Below, in pieces: positions 34,608 through 41,857 of a stretch of DNA of 64,000 nucleotides; the stretch's first letter is position 1, and the number at the start of each line of letters is the position of its first letter. The notes beneath the pieces are model-generated. The model did no database searches and was not told the origin of the DNA. It saw only the letters and a program-made list of their open reading frames with translations. The position numbers and the translations under genes were made by a program. Origin of the DNA: a virus; IMG/VR virus record IMGVR_UViG_3300013131_002268, positions 1 to 64,000 of that record; one strand, given 5' to 3'.

Positions 34608-36017
34608 TTAATCAATTATTTGACCGCTTTCAAGTTGTTTTGCGGCTTTAATTCTATCTAAAGCATTACTAATAATAGCTTGGTTACCACCATTTATACC
34701 AGTCTTAGCTTCAAAGGATGTTACAGCGTTTTGCTCTTCACCGATTTCAATCTGAATTTTAGAGTTATCAAAAATGCAATCTTGGAACACCAAACCGTCT
34801 CTACCAAATCTAGATTTAAGTATCGCAATATTAGCATGGCCACTTTCTTTTTGTGTTAAACTTTTAGCTATACTCATAATAAAGTGACCAATTTGACCTT
34901 TTTTAATTGAACCACCAATTTGGTCAGCCTCAACAACATCAGCCTTTATTGAACTTCGATTACCTTGAACAAATGTCCATCCAGCCATATTAAGGTCTAA
35001 TATCATTGTTTCAAATTCACGCATAACATTACCTTCACCAGCATAATAATCATCGAATTTCTTAGATGGTTGAATACAATCAATATAATCCAATATAATT
35101 AAATCTGGTCTGAAACCTTCTGAAATTTTCTTATCAATATATTTTCTAATTGTTTTAATCGTTGTTCCATCACTAGCAAATCTTTTCAGTTTAAGGTTAC
35201 CTTTAGAGTTTTGCTCCATTTCCTTTACTTTGGTGATAACCTCATCCCTAAATAACCCTAAATTATTTAATTCAATCTTGGTCCAACACGAATAGTGTTT
35301 TCTTTTAATTACTTTAGGTTGGTCTTCAAAGAAGATTTGAAGTACATTGTAACCGTTATTAAATGCGCTATTTGCCAGTTTAGTAGCTAAGGTAGTTTTG
35401 CCAATCCCGAATGGCGCAACAACAACCGCTAATTCCGTCTTTGACAGACCACCATTCATAATTTCATCCAATTTTGGTATACCAGTTGAGATTGGATTTC
35501 GATAATCATCCGCTAAAACCTCTTCCATACCATCAAATAAGGTCGTATCGTCCTCTTTAGTATATCCAACATCCAACGCTTTTTTTATAATTTCATTGGC
35601 GGTATCAAAATCACTAGATTTACCACCATCAATTAATTTTTGTATTTTTTTGACAGCTTTACTTAACTCTTGTTGTTTACAGAATTTAATAGCCTCTTCC
35701 TGTATTAATTTAGGTGTTTTTACTGTTAAACCCCTAACTTTATCTAAACTAGCTAAAACAAAGTTAAGTACAATACTATCGTTACTTTGCTTTAATTTCA
35801 ACTCTAAGGTCGGATAGTCTGGTATTGAACCGTAAGAATCTTTAATATTCCTAATCTCAGCAACAATATTTTTAAGGTCCACTGTTTCAAAATAATTTGG
35901 GTCAATAGCGTCTATGATACCCTCACCAAATTTAGTATCAACAATGATTTGGTTTATCAAACTATATTGATAATCAACACCTAGATAATTAAAATTAGTT
36001 TTTTCAATTTTACTCAT
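34608..36017 (-). CDS. replicative DNA helicase, DnaB/gp41-like
   Basis: The 469-residue protein has a DnaB-type ATPase: Walker A VVAPFGIGKTTLA at about residues 199-211, Walker B PDLIILDYIDCIQ, and a later AILKSRFGRDG giving the arginine-finger region. The N-terminal 160 residues are helical, as in T4 gp41. No intein is present, although gp41 is a frequent intein target in relatives. It would unwind the fork with the primase encoded at the left edge. It lies upstream of nrdB and downstream of an unknown 161-residue gene. Confidence 0.9.
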   Translation of the reverse strand: MSKIEKTNFNYLGVDYQYSLINQIIVDTKFGEGIIDAIDPNYFETVDLKNIVAEIRNIKDSYGSIPDYPTLELKLKQSNDSIVLNFVLASLDKVRGLTVKTPKLIQEEAIKFCKQQELSKAVKKIQKLIDGGKSSDFDTANEIIKKALDVGYTKEDDTTLFDGMEEVLADDYRNPISTGIPKLDEIMNGGLSKTELAVVVAPFGIGKTTLATKLANSAFNNGYNVLQIFFEDQPKVIKRKHYSCWTKIELNNLGLFRDEVITKVKEMEQNSKGNLKLKRFASDGTTIKTIRKYIDKKISEGFRPDLIILDYIDCIQPSKKFDDYYAGEGNVMREFETMILDLNMAGWTFVQGNRSSIKADVVEADQIGGSIKKGQIGHFIMSIAKSLTQKESGHANIAILKSRFGRDGLVFQDCIFDNSKIQIEIGEEQNAVTSFEAKTGINGGNQAIISNALDRIKAAKQLESGQIID

Positions 36018-36046
36018 ATTAGAACATTAAATATTGTTATTATAAA

Positions 36047-36064
36047 TACCATATATATATGGTA
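36047..36064. repeat. 18-bp perfect palindrome before the helicase gene
   Basis: TACCATATATATATGGTA reads the same on both strands. It lies 30 bases upstream of the helicase ATG and overlaps a TATTTA box (36043-36048). It could be an operator or a short hairpin. An AT run of this kind can also arise by chance. Confidence 0.5.
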
Positions 36065-36089
36065 TAATTGACTTAATTTTCAGGTTTTT

Positions 36090-36575
36090 TTAAACGTTAC
36101 TCGTATGTTCCCTGATAGTTCTAATGATGTCTGGTATAATGTCCTTAATGTTAATTTCATAGCGAACTTTTGGTGGGAAAAAGTTACCACTGAACTGTGT
36201 TTCACCAACTAAACGCTCTTCATTTCTTCTAAAATCAAAAAATGTTACTTTAAAACCGATAATATCTTCATTTTCAAACACGTCACGTCTGTCAATCATA
36301 TCTTCAGTTTGTTTATAATGTGGATTATATGTTCTCCACAAAAAATCAACACTTTTATCTTTCAGAAATGTCGGGATAATACCCATGCTACCGAATCGGT
36401 CATTGTTCATACCTGAAAGTTCATCCATCATTGGTTTAATGTCTTTTAGTTTTTCAAAATCAACATCTCTAACTGAGAAATATCTTTTACATAAAATATT
36501 ACCATTAATTGTTAACAGAAATTCGAAATTTTGATGTGGTTTTCTTTCGTAATTGTGAGTTTGTTTTTGTTCCAT
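36090..36575 (-). CDS. conserved unknown protein between exonuclease and helicase
   Basis: The 161-residue protein (MEQKQTHNYERKPHQNFEFL) has a regular alternation of hydrophobic strands and charged turns, with no cysteine motif or membrane segment except one Cys near residue 34. The family is not recognised. It sits in a tight replication operon, five bases after the exonuclease stop, which suggests a replication-related role such as a loader or accessory factor; this is inference from position only. Confidence 0.55.
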   Translation of the reverse strand: MEQKQTHNYERKPHQNFEFLLTINGNILCKRYFSVRDVDFEKLKDIKPMMDELSGMNNDRFGSMGIIPTFLKDKSVDFLWRTYNPHYKQTEDMIDRRDVFENEDIIGFKVTFFDFRRNEERLVGETQFSGNFFPPKVRYEINIKDIIPDIIRTIREHTSNV

Positions 36576-36580
36576 TTTTT

Positions 36581-37624
36581 TTAATTTTTATATTCTCTAT
36601 CATTTAATTTTTTGAACGGTAAGAAATAGTCTGACATATAATATTCCTTTATTACATCATCTAAACTATCCCGTTTAACCATTTTATATACATTCATAAT
36701 GCTTCTGTCATCACTTAAAGGTGTGTCAATAACATCATAAAAATGTTTTATTGATTTCTCGGTCATTTTTGGTTTACTCAAATTAACCAATTCATCGTTT
36801 ATTTCATATATCTTTTCACCTTGAATACCATCAGTAACTGAATTTATCAGATTATCCAAAGCTTTAAGTGGTTTCTTCTTATCTAAAACCCTATTCTCTT
36901 GTATCTGTTTAGCTTCATTTAGTATCTCATCAAGTTTAACAGACCTTTCAGTTATCTGTGGAAAATGCTTTAGTAACGTGTTTTCTTTAACACCTTTAAT
37001 ACCTTTAATGCTATCTGAATTATCACCAGCGATAGTTTTAATTAACGCAATATTTGTATAGTGGTGGTTGAAATATTCACTATAATTTTCCTTAGTTAGA
37101 TATACTTTCTTATCACAAAGATATATTTTAATTTGGTCATTTACAAGTTGACAGATGTCTCTATCGCTAGTACAAATTGTAATATCTTCATTATCAGCAC
37201 GATTAATGCAATAAAAAGCTATATAATCATCAGCTTCTACAACGTCATCTTCAATTTGACGAATGGATAAGTGGTATAGATATTCTTTAACCATGTACTG
37301 TTGGAGTTTTTCATCCATATCGTCTGGTTTGGTGCCAGTCTCATAGTTTTTACCCCTATCAGATTTATAGTCTGGATATATTGCATACCTCAGTTTACCA
37401 CTGAACTCACCGTCCCAGAAGACGTATACTCTATGGTATACATCTTCGGACAGCAATTTTTTAAGAATAGTTATGAATTGATATAATCCACCAATATGTT
37501 GACCCTCTTTGTTATAAGCGTCATGGCTACCATGGTAACCTCTTTTGAATAGCGCATTACCATCTATCAAAAGCGTGTTAATCCTATCAATACGTTTACC
37601 TTTTTTTGGAGGTAATTTAGGCAT
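36581..37624 (-). CDS. 5'-3' exonuclease / RNase H (FEN-like, PIN fold)
   Basis: The 347-residue protein shows the FEN/T4 RNase H pattern: TLLIDGNALFKRGYHG near the N-terminus (first Asp), VYVFWDGEFSGKLRYAIYPD then YKSDRG, EDDVVEADDYIAFYC (acidic cluster), ICTSDRDICQLV, and IAGDNSDSIKGIKGVKENTL (helix-hairpin-helix-like with Asp pair). It removes primers and flaps during lagging-strand synthesis. It lies between uvsX and the unknown 161-residue gene in the replication set. Confidence 0.88.
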   Translation of the reverse strand: MPKLPPKKGKRIDRINTLLIDGNALFKRGYHGSHDAYNKEGQHIGGLYQFITILKKLLSEDVYHRVYVFWDGEFSGKLRYAIYPDYKSDRGKNYETGTKPDDMDEKLQQYMVKEYLYHLSIRQIEDDVVEADDYIAFYCINRADNEDITICTSDRDICQLVNDQIKIYLCDKKVYLTKENYSEYFNHHYTNIALIKTIAGDNSDSIKGIKGVKENTLLKHFPQITERSVKLDEILNEAKQIQENRVLDKKKPLKALDNLINSVTDGIQGEKIYEINDELVNLSKPKMTEKSIKHFYDVIDTPLSDDRSIMNVYKMVKRDSLDDVIKEYYMSDYFLPFKKLNDREYKN

Positions 37625-37660
37625 TTACATTAGTTAAAATGGTTAAACATTCTATTAATT

Positions 37661-38782
37661 TCAGTTTAAGGTTTGCGCCAAATCTTCTTCAGTTAAACCT
37701 TGTTCTTCTTTAACGATTTCAAAATCATTATAAGGTACATTCAATCGACTTAAAATGAAGTCTCTATGTTTAGATTTATAATCGTTGATTTTATCTGGGT
37801 TCCAATATCCGTGTGGCGTTGAAGCTAACTTACCTTGTTCTTCGATACCATTGACTTGGTTTTTCTCGCACCTAACCTTTGTTTCAATACCAAATTGGTA
37901 TGTTTCACCACCAGATGTGGCTTTAAGTTTGCTTGTTGAATGCGTTAGTATACCGCCAAAATGTACGATAACTCTAGCTGAATAGAATAAAGCCTCGCCA
38001 CCCTTGTGTTTGACTACTTTATTTTCATTATCCAACCATATTTTTTGAACAACAGCAAGCGTATTGGTAAATTCTTTACCTTCTTTTTTAGAAGCTGGTA
38101 TTCTATAATTTACCAAAGTTTTGAAAGCTGATTCCATAGCGCCAGCGTTCCATTGATTATTATTGTTCTTTGATGTTGCTGAACGATAACCGTTTATTGA
38201 ACCTACAGAATCCCAAAGGAAACAAAGATTTCTTGGTAGGTCACCATTTTCCTGTGCATCCAATAAATCATTGATTAGTTTAGCAACATCTTCAATTACT
38301 GGCTCAAATCTTAACGGTTTTGTACCCTCTTTACCAGATGAATAATCATAGTTTTGATATCTTTTGACTAAATCATCACCACTGATAAAGATGAAATCAC
38401 CATCATAATCATAGATTTCACCTGTTGACTCGTCAACGATTTCGGTGAATTTTACACCAATATTTTTGGCATGCTCCCAATTCCAGTTACCTTCAGTTTC
38501 AATAATCACTGGTAAGTCACCAATTTTTTGTGCGCCAGCAACAGCCTCATAAATTGCTGTTGATTTACCAGTATTACTATAACCTCTAAATGCCGTTACA
38601 TAACCTCTGGCTAAACCTGGCATTTTTAATGCGTCATGATAGGCTTCTGACATTGGTATCCAAGATATTTCTTTTTCTTTTACCGTTACATCGTAACCAT
38701 TATTTTTCTTAAATGAATCTAAATCGAATTTTTTGTTAGCTGTGTTTGTTTCAGAACTTTTTTTAGGTGCTTTTTTAGCCAT
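37661..38782 (-). CDS. uvsX: UvsX/RecA-like recombinase
   Basis: From the ATG at 38782 the product has 373 residues (MAKKAPKKSSETNTANKKFD). The frame is open 25 codons further up, but that extension is unlike the family and lies over the ssb terminator. Walker A is GYSNTGKST at residues 67-75 and Walker B is LCFLWDSVG. The order and size fit T4 UvsX (391 residues). It forms the strand-exchange filament with the gp32-like protein encoded just upstream. The C-terminus is acidic (KEEQGLTEEDLAQTLN), as in other recombinases. Confidence 0.9.
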   Translation of the reverse strand: MAKKAPKKSSETNTANKKFDLDSFKKNNGYDVTVKEKEISWIPMSEAYHDALKMPGLARGYVTAFRGYSNTGKSTAIYEAVAGAQKIGDLPVIIETEGNWNWEHAKNIGVKFTEIVDESTGEIYDYDGDFIFISGDDLVKRYQNYDYSSGKEGTKPLRFEPVIEDVAKLINDLLDAQENGDLPRNLCFLWDSVGSINGYRSATSKNNNNQWNAGAMESAFKTLVNYRIPASKKEGKEFTNTLAVVQKIWLDNENKVVKHKGGEALFYSARVIVHFGGILTHSTSKLKATSGGETYQFGIETKVRCEKNQVNGIEEQGKLASTPHGYWNPDKINDYKSKHRDFILSRLNVPYNDFEIVKEEQGLTEEDLAQTLN

Positions 38783-38824
38783 AATATACTTTTTAATTAA
38801 AATGTTATTTTTTTTTGAATAAAA

Positions 38825-38852
38825 AAATAAGTGGTTTTTACGCCACTTATTT
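38825..38852 (-). terminator. intrinsic terminator after ssb
   Basis: The 10-bp perfect stem AAATAAGTGG (38825-38834) and CCACTTATTT (38843-38852) lies between the ssb stop and the uvsX start. On the minus strand the stem is followed by a T run (TTTTTTTATTC). It would end the abundant ssb message, with read-through into uvsX. The A/T arms make it workable in both directions. Confidence 0.75.
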
Positions 38853-38870
38853 TTCATTCAAATTAAATGA

Positions 38871-39770
38871 TTAGAACGGTAAATCGTCTTCGTCATCATC
38901 AGTACCAGCTGCTACAGCTGTAGGTTGCATTGCTTCATCACTAGTCAATTTACTATTTGATGAACCGATTGATAATTCACTTTCCAAATCATCAGTTGTT
39001 GATTCTGAATCATTATTTTCGGATAGTGATTCCTTATCAACCCAACATTCTTTAACTTTATCCCAAGCTGGAACACCACCTCTAACAACCACTTCCAAGT
39101 AGTCGTATGATTTAACAGCATAAATACCGTCTCTCCAAGTTCTAGTATCACCCAACCACTCAGTAACTTTAGCTTTATCTTCAGATAGTGGGGTTTTATC
39201 CAATTGAATAATTGATTGAACAACTGGTGAGCCGTTAGCGTTTCTAGCTAAATTAATCTGAAGGTCTCTACCTGTTTCTGGGTCAGCAATATCATGCTTA
39301 ACAGCCTTATAGATACCAACAATCTTATCGAAGGTACCAGTTTTTTGCCAGTTATCTGCGAATCGCCAGAATTTAACACCCTCGTTCTCTTTATCTCTAT
39401 CAATAACTTTTACAATATAGAATTTACGAACGTTGAATTTTTTAGCAAGTTCTTTGCTTTCTTCGGTACCTTCGGCTCTTAAAGCATTTCTTGTCTCACA
39501 AAATGGACAATCTTTACCCTCTTCTTTGTCCAAACAAGGAAATGTTTTCCAATCACCATCAAGTTTATACTTATGGGCATGCATTTCTACGAATGGGGTT
39601 GCTTGACCTTCAGCAGCTGGAAGGATTCTAATTGTTTTAGTACCTTCTTTAACACCGTCTGGAAGGTAGGTGCTGAAATAATTTGCTAAGTCATATGTCT
39701 TAGCCTCGAAATTTGAATTACTACCAGATTTACTATACTGGTTTAAAATTGCGTCTAATGGATTACTCAT
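38871..39770 (-). CDS. single-stranded DNA-binding protein, T4 gp32-like
   Basis: The 299-residue protein is close to T4 gp32 length (301). It has a zinc-binding stretch HAHKYKLDGDWKTFPCLD followed by KDCPFCETRNAL (His plus three Cys), the OB-fold core typical of gp32, and an acidic tail ending DDDEDDLPF used to dock replication partners. It would coat single strands for UvsX, helicase and polymerase. It has its own host-type promoter (39837-39867) and is followed by a terminator, which suggests strong independent expression. Confidence 0.9.
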   Translation of the reverse strand: MSNPLDAILNQYSKSGSNSNFEAKTYDLANYFSTYLPDGVKEGTKTIRILPAAEGQATPFVEMHAHKYKLDGDWKTFPCLDKEEGKDCPFCETRNALRAEGTEESKELAKKFNVRKFYIVKVIDRDKENEGVKFWRFADNWQKTGTFDKIVGIYKAVKHDIADPETGRDLQINLARNANGSPVVQSIIQLDKTPLSEDKAKVTEWLGDTRTWRDGIYAVKSYDYLEVVVRGGVPAWDKVKECWVDKESLSENNDSESTTDDLESELSIGSSNSKLTSDEAMQPTAVAAGTDDDEDDLPF

Positions 39771-39836
39771 GTTTTTAAAATTTAAATGTTAATAATTATT
39801 ATTGTTATGTTATATATGTTCGTATAACACACATTG

Positions 39837-39867
39837 CAAATGTACCACAAAATTGCAGCGGTGTCAA
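39837..39867 (-). promoter_or_regulatory. Bacteroidota-type promoter for ssb
   Basis: Minus strand TTG (39867-39865), 20 bases, then TACATTTG (39844-39837) fits the primary-sigma consensus TTG-N19/20-TAnnTTTG of Bacteroidota. The first transcribed base should lie near 39832, about 60 bases before the ssb ATG. Confidence 0.7.
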
Positions 39868-39891
39868 CAGTTATGTTAAAAAAATTTTTTT

Positions 39892-40584
39892 TTAGATGTC
39901 TTCCTCTTCAAAATCACCGAAACTATCCTTTATATCGGTATTTGAAAAGTCATTAACGTCAGCTTTGGTTAAAACATATTCCTTTGGTTTTGTTTCACCC
40001 ATATTACTTTGTGAACTTTGAACCGTTGTCACCTTATCTGAATGGTCAGACCAAAAATCACTAAGCTTAATGTTATATGGGAATGAATCCAATGAACGCA
40101 TTTCAATCTTTTCCGTTGGTGTTGGATTACGTTTGGCAATCTCAGCACTCATTTTTGTTAACTCATTATCCAAAGAATCAATCTTTTTTGTCATTTGACT
40201 CATAGAGTTAACTTGTGCAGCCAATTTATTGAAGTTATCCAGAAGCTCGGCCATTTTAGCGCTATTCTCTTCTGAAGAAGCTTTAAGGTCATTTGATGTA
40301 TTTACTAAATCTGTCACATCAAGTTCAACCTCATCACCACCCATATCATCAACAGGTTCTTCTTCACCAAATGATTCTTCACCACCCATATCATCAACAG
40401 GTTCTTCTGGTGTTTCTGAGTTTTCAGCATCATCTGCTGGTGGTAATTCCTTTTCTAAATCAGCAAGTTCTTTATCTAACTCATCATCCTCAGCTTCATT
40501 AACACCAATGAAAGAGTATTCTGATATTTGCATAAATCGTTTAGCTTCTTCAGTGATAAGCTTATTTTTATTCTCTATCTTCAT
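39892..40584 (-). CDS. acidic coiled-coil protein with tandem repeat, function unknown
   Basis: The 230-residue protein is very acidic between residues 30 and 95. It holds a 15-residue tandem repeat with core EEPVDDMGG (30-bp identical DNA at 40334-40363 and 40379-40408). A coiled-coil-like stretch follows (KASSEENSAKMAELLDNFNK onward to about residue 150), then a conserved-looking end (SLDSFPYNIKLSDFWSDHSD). The start KLITEEAKRFMQISEY resembles N-termini of structural or scaffold proteins in such phages, but no family is recognised. It follows the 60-residue gene with one base between stop and ATG. Confidence 0.5.
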   Translation of the reverse strand: MKIENKNKLITEEAKRFMQISEYSFIGVNEAEDDELDKELADLEKELPPADDAENSETPEEPVDDMGGEESFGEEEPVDDMGGDEVELDVTDLVNTSNDLKASSEENSAKMAELLDNFNKLAAQVNSMSQMTKKIDSLDNELTKMSAEIAKRNPTPTEKIEMRSLDSFPYNIKLSDFWSDHSDKVTTVQSSQSNMGETKPKEYVLTKADVNDFSNTDIKDSFGDFEEEDI

Positions 40585-40585
40585 A

Positions 40586-40768
40586 TTAAGTAAGTAATTG
40601 TCTTCCGTCCTGTGTTATTACTTTTTTATTGACAACTTCAATAAGACTTTTGTCGTTTTTGATTATGCAAACGTCATCTTTACATTCGATGGTTTTATTA
40701 TCTTTGTTTTCATTCTGAGCTAAGAACTCATCCAATTCAGTGAAAAGTTTTTCTCTTTTATTTTCCAT
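40586..40768 (-). CDS. small hypothetical protein
   Basis: The 60-residue protein (MENKREKLFTELDEFLAQNE) has a Cys pair (IECKDDVCIIKND), a helical start and a strand-rich end. It directly precedes the acidic 230-residue gene (stop then one base then ATG), so the two are probably one transcript. A TATTTA box lies at 40800-40805. The family is not recognised. Confidence 0.5.
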   Translation of the reverse strand: MENKREKLFTELDEFLAQNENKDNKTIECKDDVCIIKNDKSLIEVVNKKVITQDGRQLLT

Positions 40769-40816
40769 AACTAATTAATTTTAAATAATGTTATATAAGT
40801 AAATATCTCAAAATGA

Positions 40817-41221
40817 CTAAAAAATTCTTTTTATATCATTAATAATGAGTTCATTTTCAAAAGAGGTTATTAATTTATTCTGATATTCCGACCAATCTAT
40901 TTTAACTGATGTATAATCAATATTACCAATCGCGTTTGGATTAAGGGTTTCTATCAATCTATTCAGACCGTTTATTGTGTAAAGACAATCACCCTTTTTA
41001 TGTACAATAAGTGAATTTGTGAAATCTTTGCTTAGATTAAGTTTATCATCTTGCGGAACTGAATATCTGAATGTCATAACATAATGCTCTGGATTATCGT
41101 TATTAACATATGTGAATATATGTTTTTGTTTGATGTTGAACCTGCCCTCCATAAAACCATAAAACCATTCTATCTTGTTTTTTTCAACAAATGTGGCTAT
41201 GATTACTTGTTTGTCATTCAT
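40817..41221 (-). CDS. hypothetical protein
   Basis: From the ATG at 41221 the product has 134 residues (MNDKQVIIATFVEKNKIEWF). The chosen start overlaps the preceding stop as ATGAATGA, a coupled arrangement. The open frame reaches 41269, but the added residues lie inside the preceding gene. Alternating strands and helices and no catalytic motif are seen. The family is not recognised. Confidence 0.5.
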   Translation of the reverse strand: MNDKQVIIATFVEKNKIEWFYGFMEGRFNIKQKHIFTYVNNDNPEHYVMTFRYSVPQDDKLNLSKDFTNSLIVHKKGDCLYTINGLNRLIETLNPNAIGNIDYTSVKIDWSEYQNKLITSFENELIINDIKRIF

Positions 41222-41822
41222 TTTTACGTATAGAATATAAATATGGAATGTATTTATAATCATTTTCATACATATCCATAAAATCTTTATATTCTATAAT
41301 TATCTCGTTACCTTGCAGAAAGACATCCGATACTTTTTTTATTTTAGATATTATTTTTTCTCTGTCATCACCAATAAATTCATAGAACATTATATTAATA
41401 CCTAAGATAACACCCATGGTATAGATATAAAGCATATCCTTATTGTGATAAGTGATTATTTTATCATCGGTTTTTTCTATTTTATCAAACATTCTCTGAT
41501 GTTTATCTTCTGACATCAGTAATGGGTCAATAAAATAATAATCAGTATCTTTAATGATTAAGTTATAGCAATACTTCTTAAATTCATATAAATCTAAGTC
41601 ATGATAACTTCGGTGTTCATCTATTGTGAAAGTCCAATATTTATTGTTATCAAGCTTTCTATCTAAGATATCAATAGACTCACCAAACATTGTTTTAACG
41701 TCTTTAAATCCAATAAAAATAGCTGGTGAATGTATTAATTCATTATAGTCAGCATAGGATATCACCTCGAAATTATTTTCGGGCTTTATTCGTTCATCTG
41801 ATATAATATAACCAATTGTCAT
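41214..41822 (-). CDS. hypothetical protein with own host-type promoter
   Basis: The 202-residue protein (MTIGYIISDERIKPENNFEV) is acidic and Tyr/Asp-rich, with a hydrophobic patch DMLYIYTMGVILGINIMFYE at about residues 128-147 that may be a core helix. The family is not recognised. Its promoter ends four bases before the ATG, so the mRNA may be nearly leaderless. It starts a small four-gene group running to 39892, between the hub gene and ssb. Confidence 0.55.
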   Translation of the reverse strand: MTIGYIISDERIKPENNFEVISYADYNELIHSPAIFIGFKDVKTMFGESIDILDRKLDNNKYWTFTIDEHRSYHDLDLYEFKKYCYNLIIKDTDYYFIDPLLMSEDKHQRMFDKIEKTDDKIITYHNKDMLYIYTMGVILGINIMFYEFIGDDREKIISKIKKVSDVFLQGNEIIIEYKDFMDMYENDYKYIPYLYSIRKNE

Positions 41823-41826
41823 CTTG

Positions 41827-41857
41827 CAAAGATACTAAATAATATTAAACTTATCAA
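41827..41857 (-). promoter_or_regulatory. Bacteroidota-type promoter for the 202-residue gene
   Basis: Minus strand TTG (41857-41855), 20 bases, then TATCTTTG (41834-41827) is a full match to TTG-N20-TAnnTTTG. The -33 element overlaps the hub gene's stop codon. The -7 box ends four bases before the ATG at 41822. Confidence 0.7.

Noticed and set aside
37661-38857. Long start of the UvsX ORF at 38857
   Set aside because: The added 25 residues cover the ssb terminator; the ATG at 38782 gives a family-like N-terminus.
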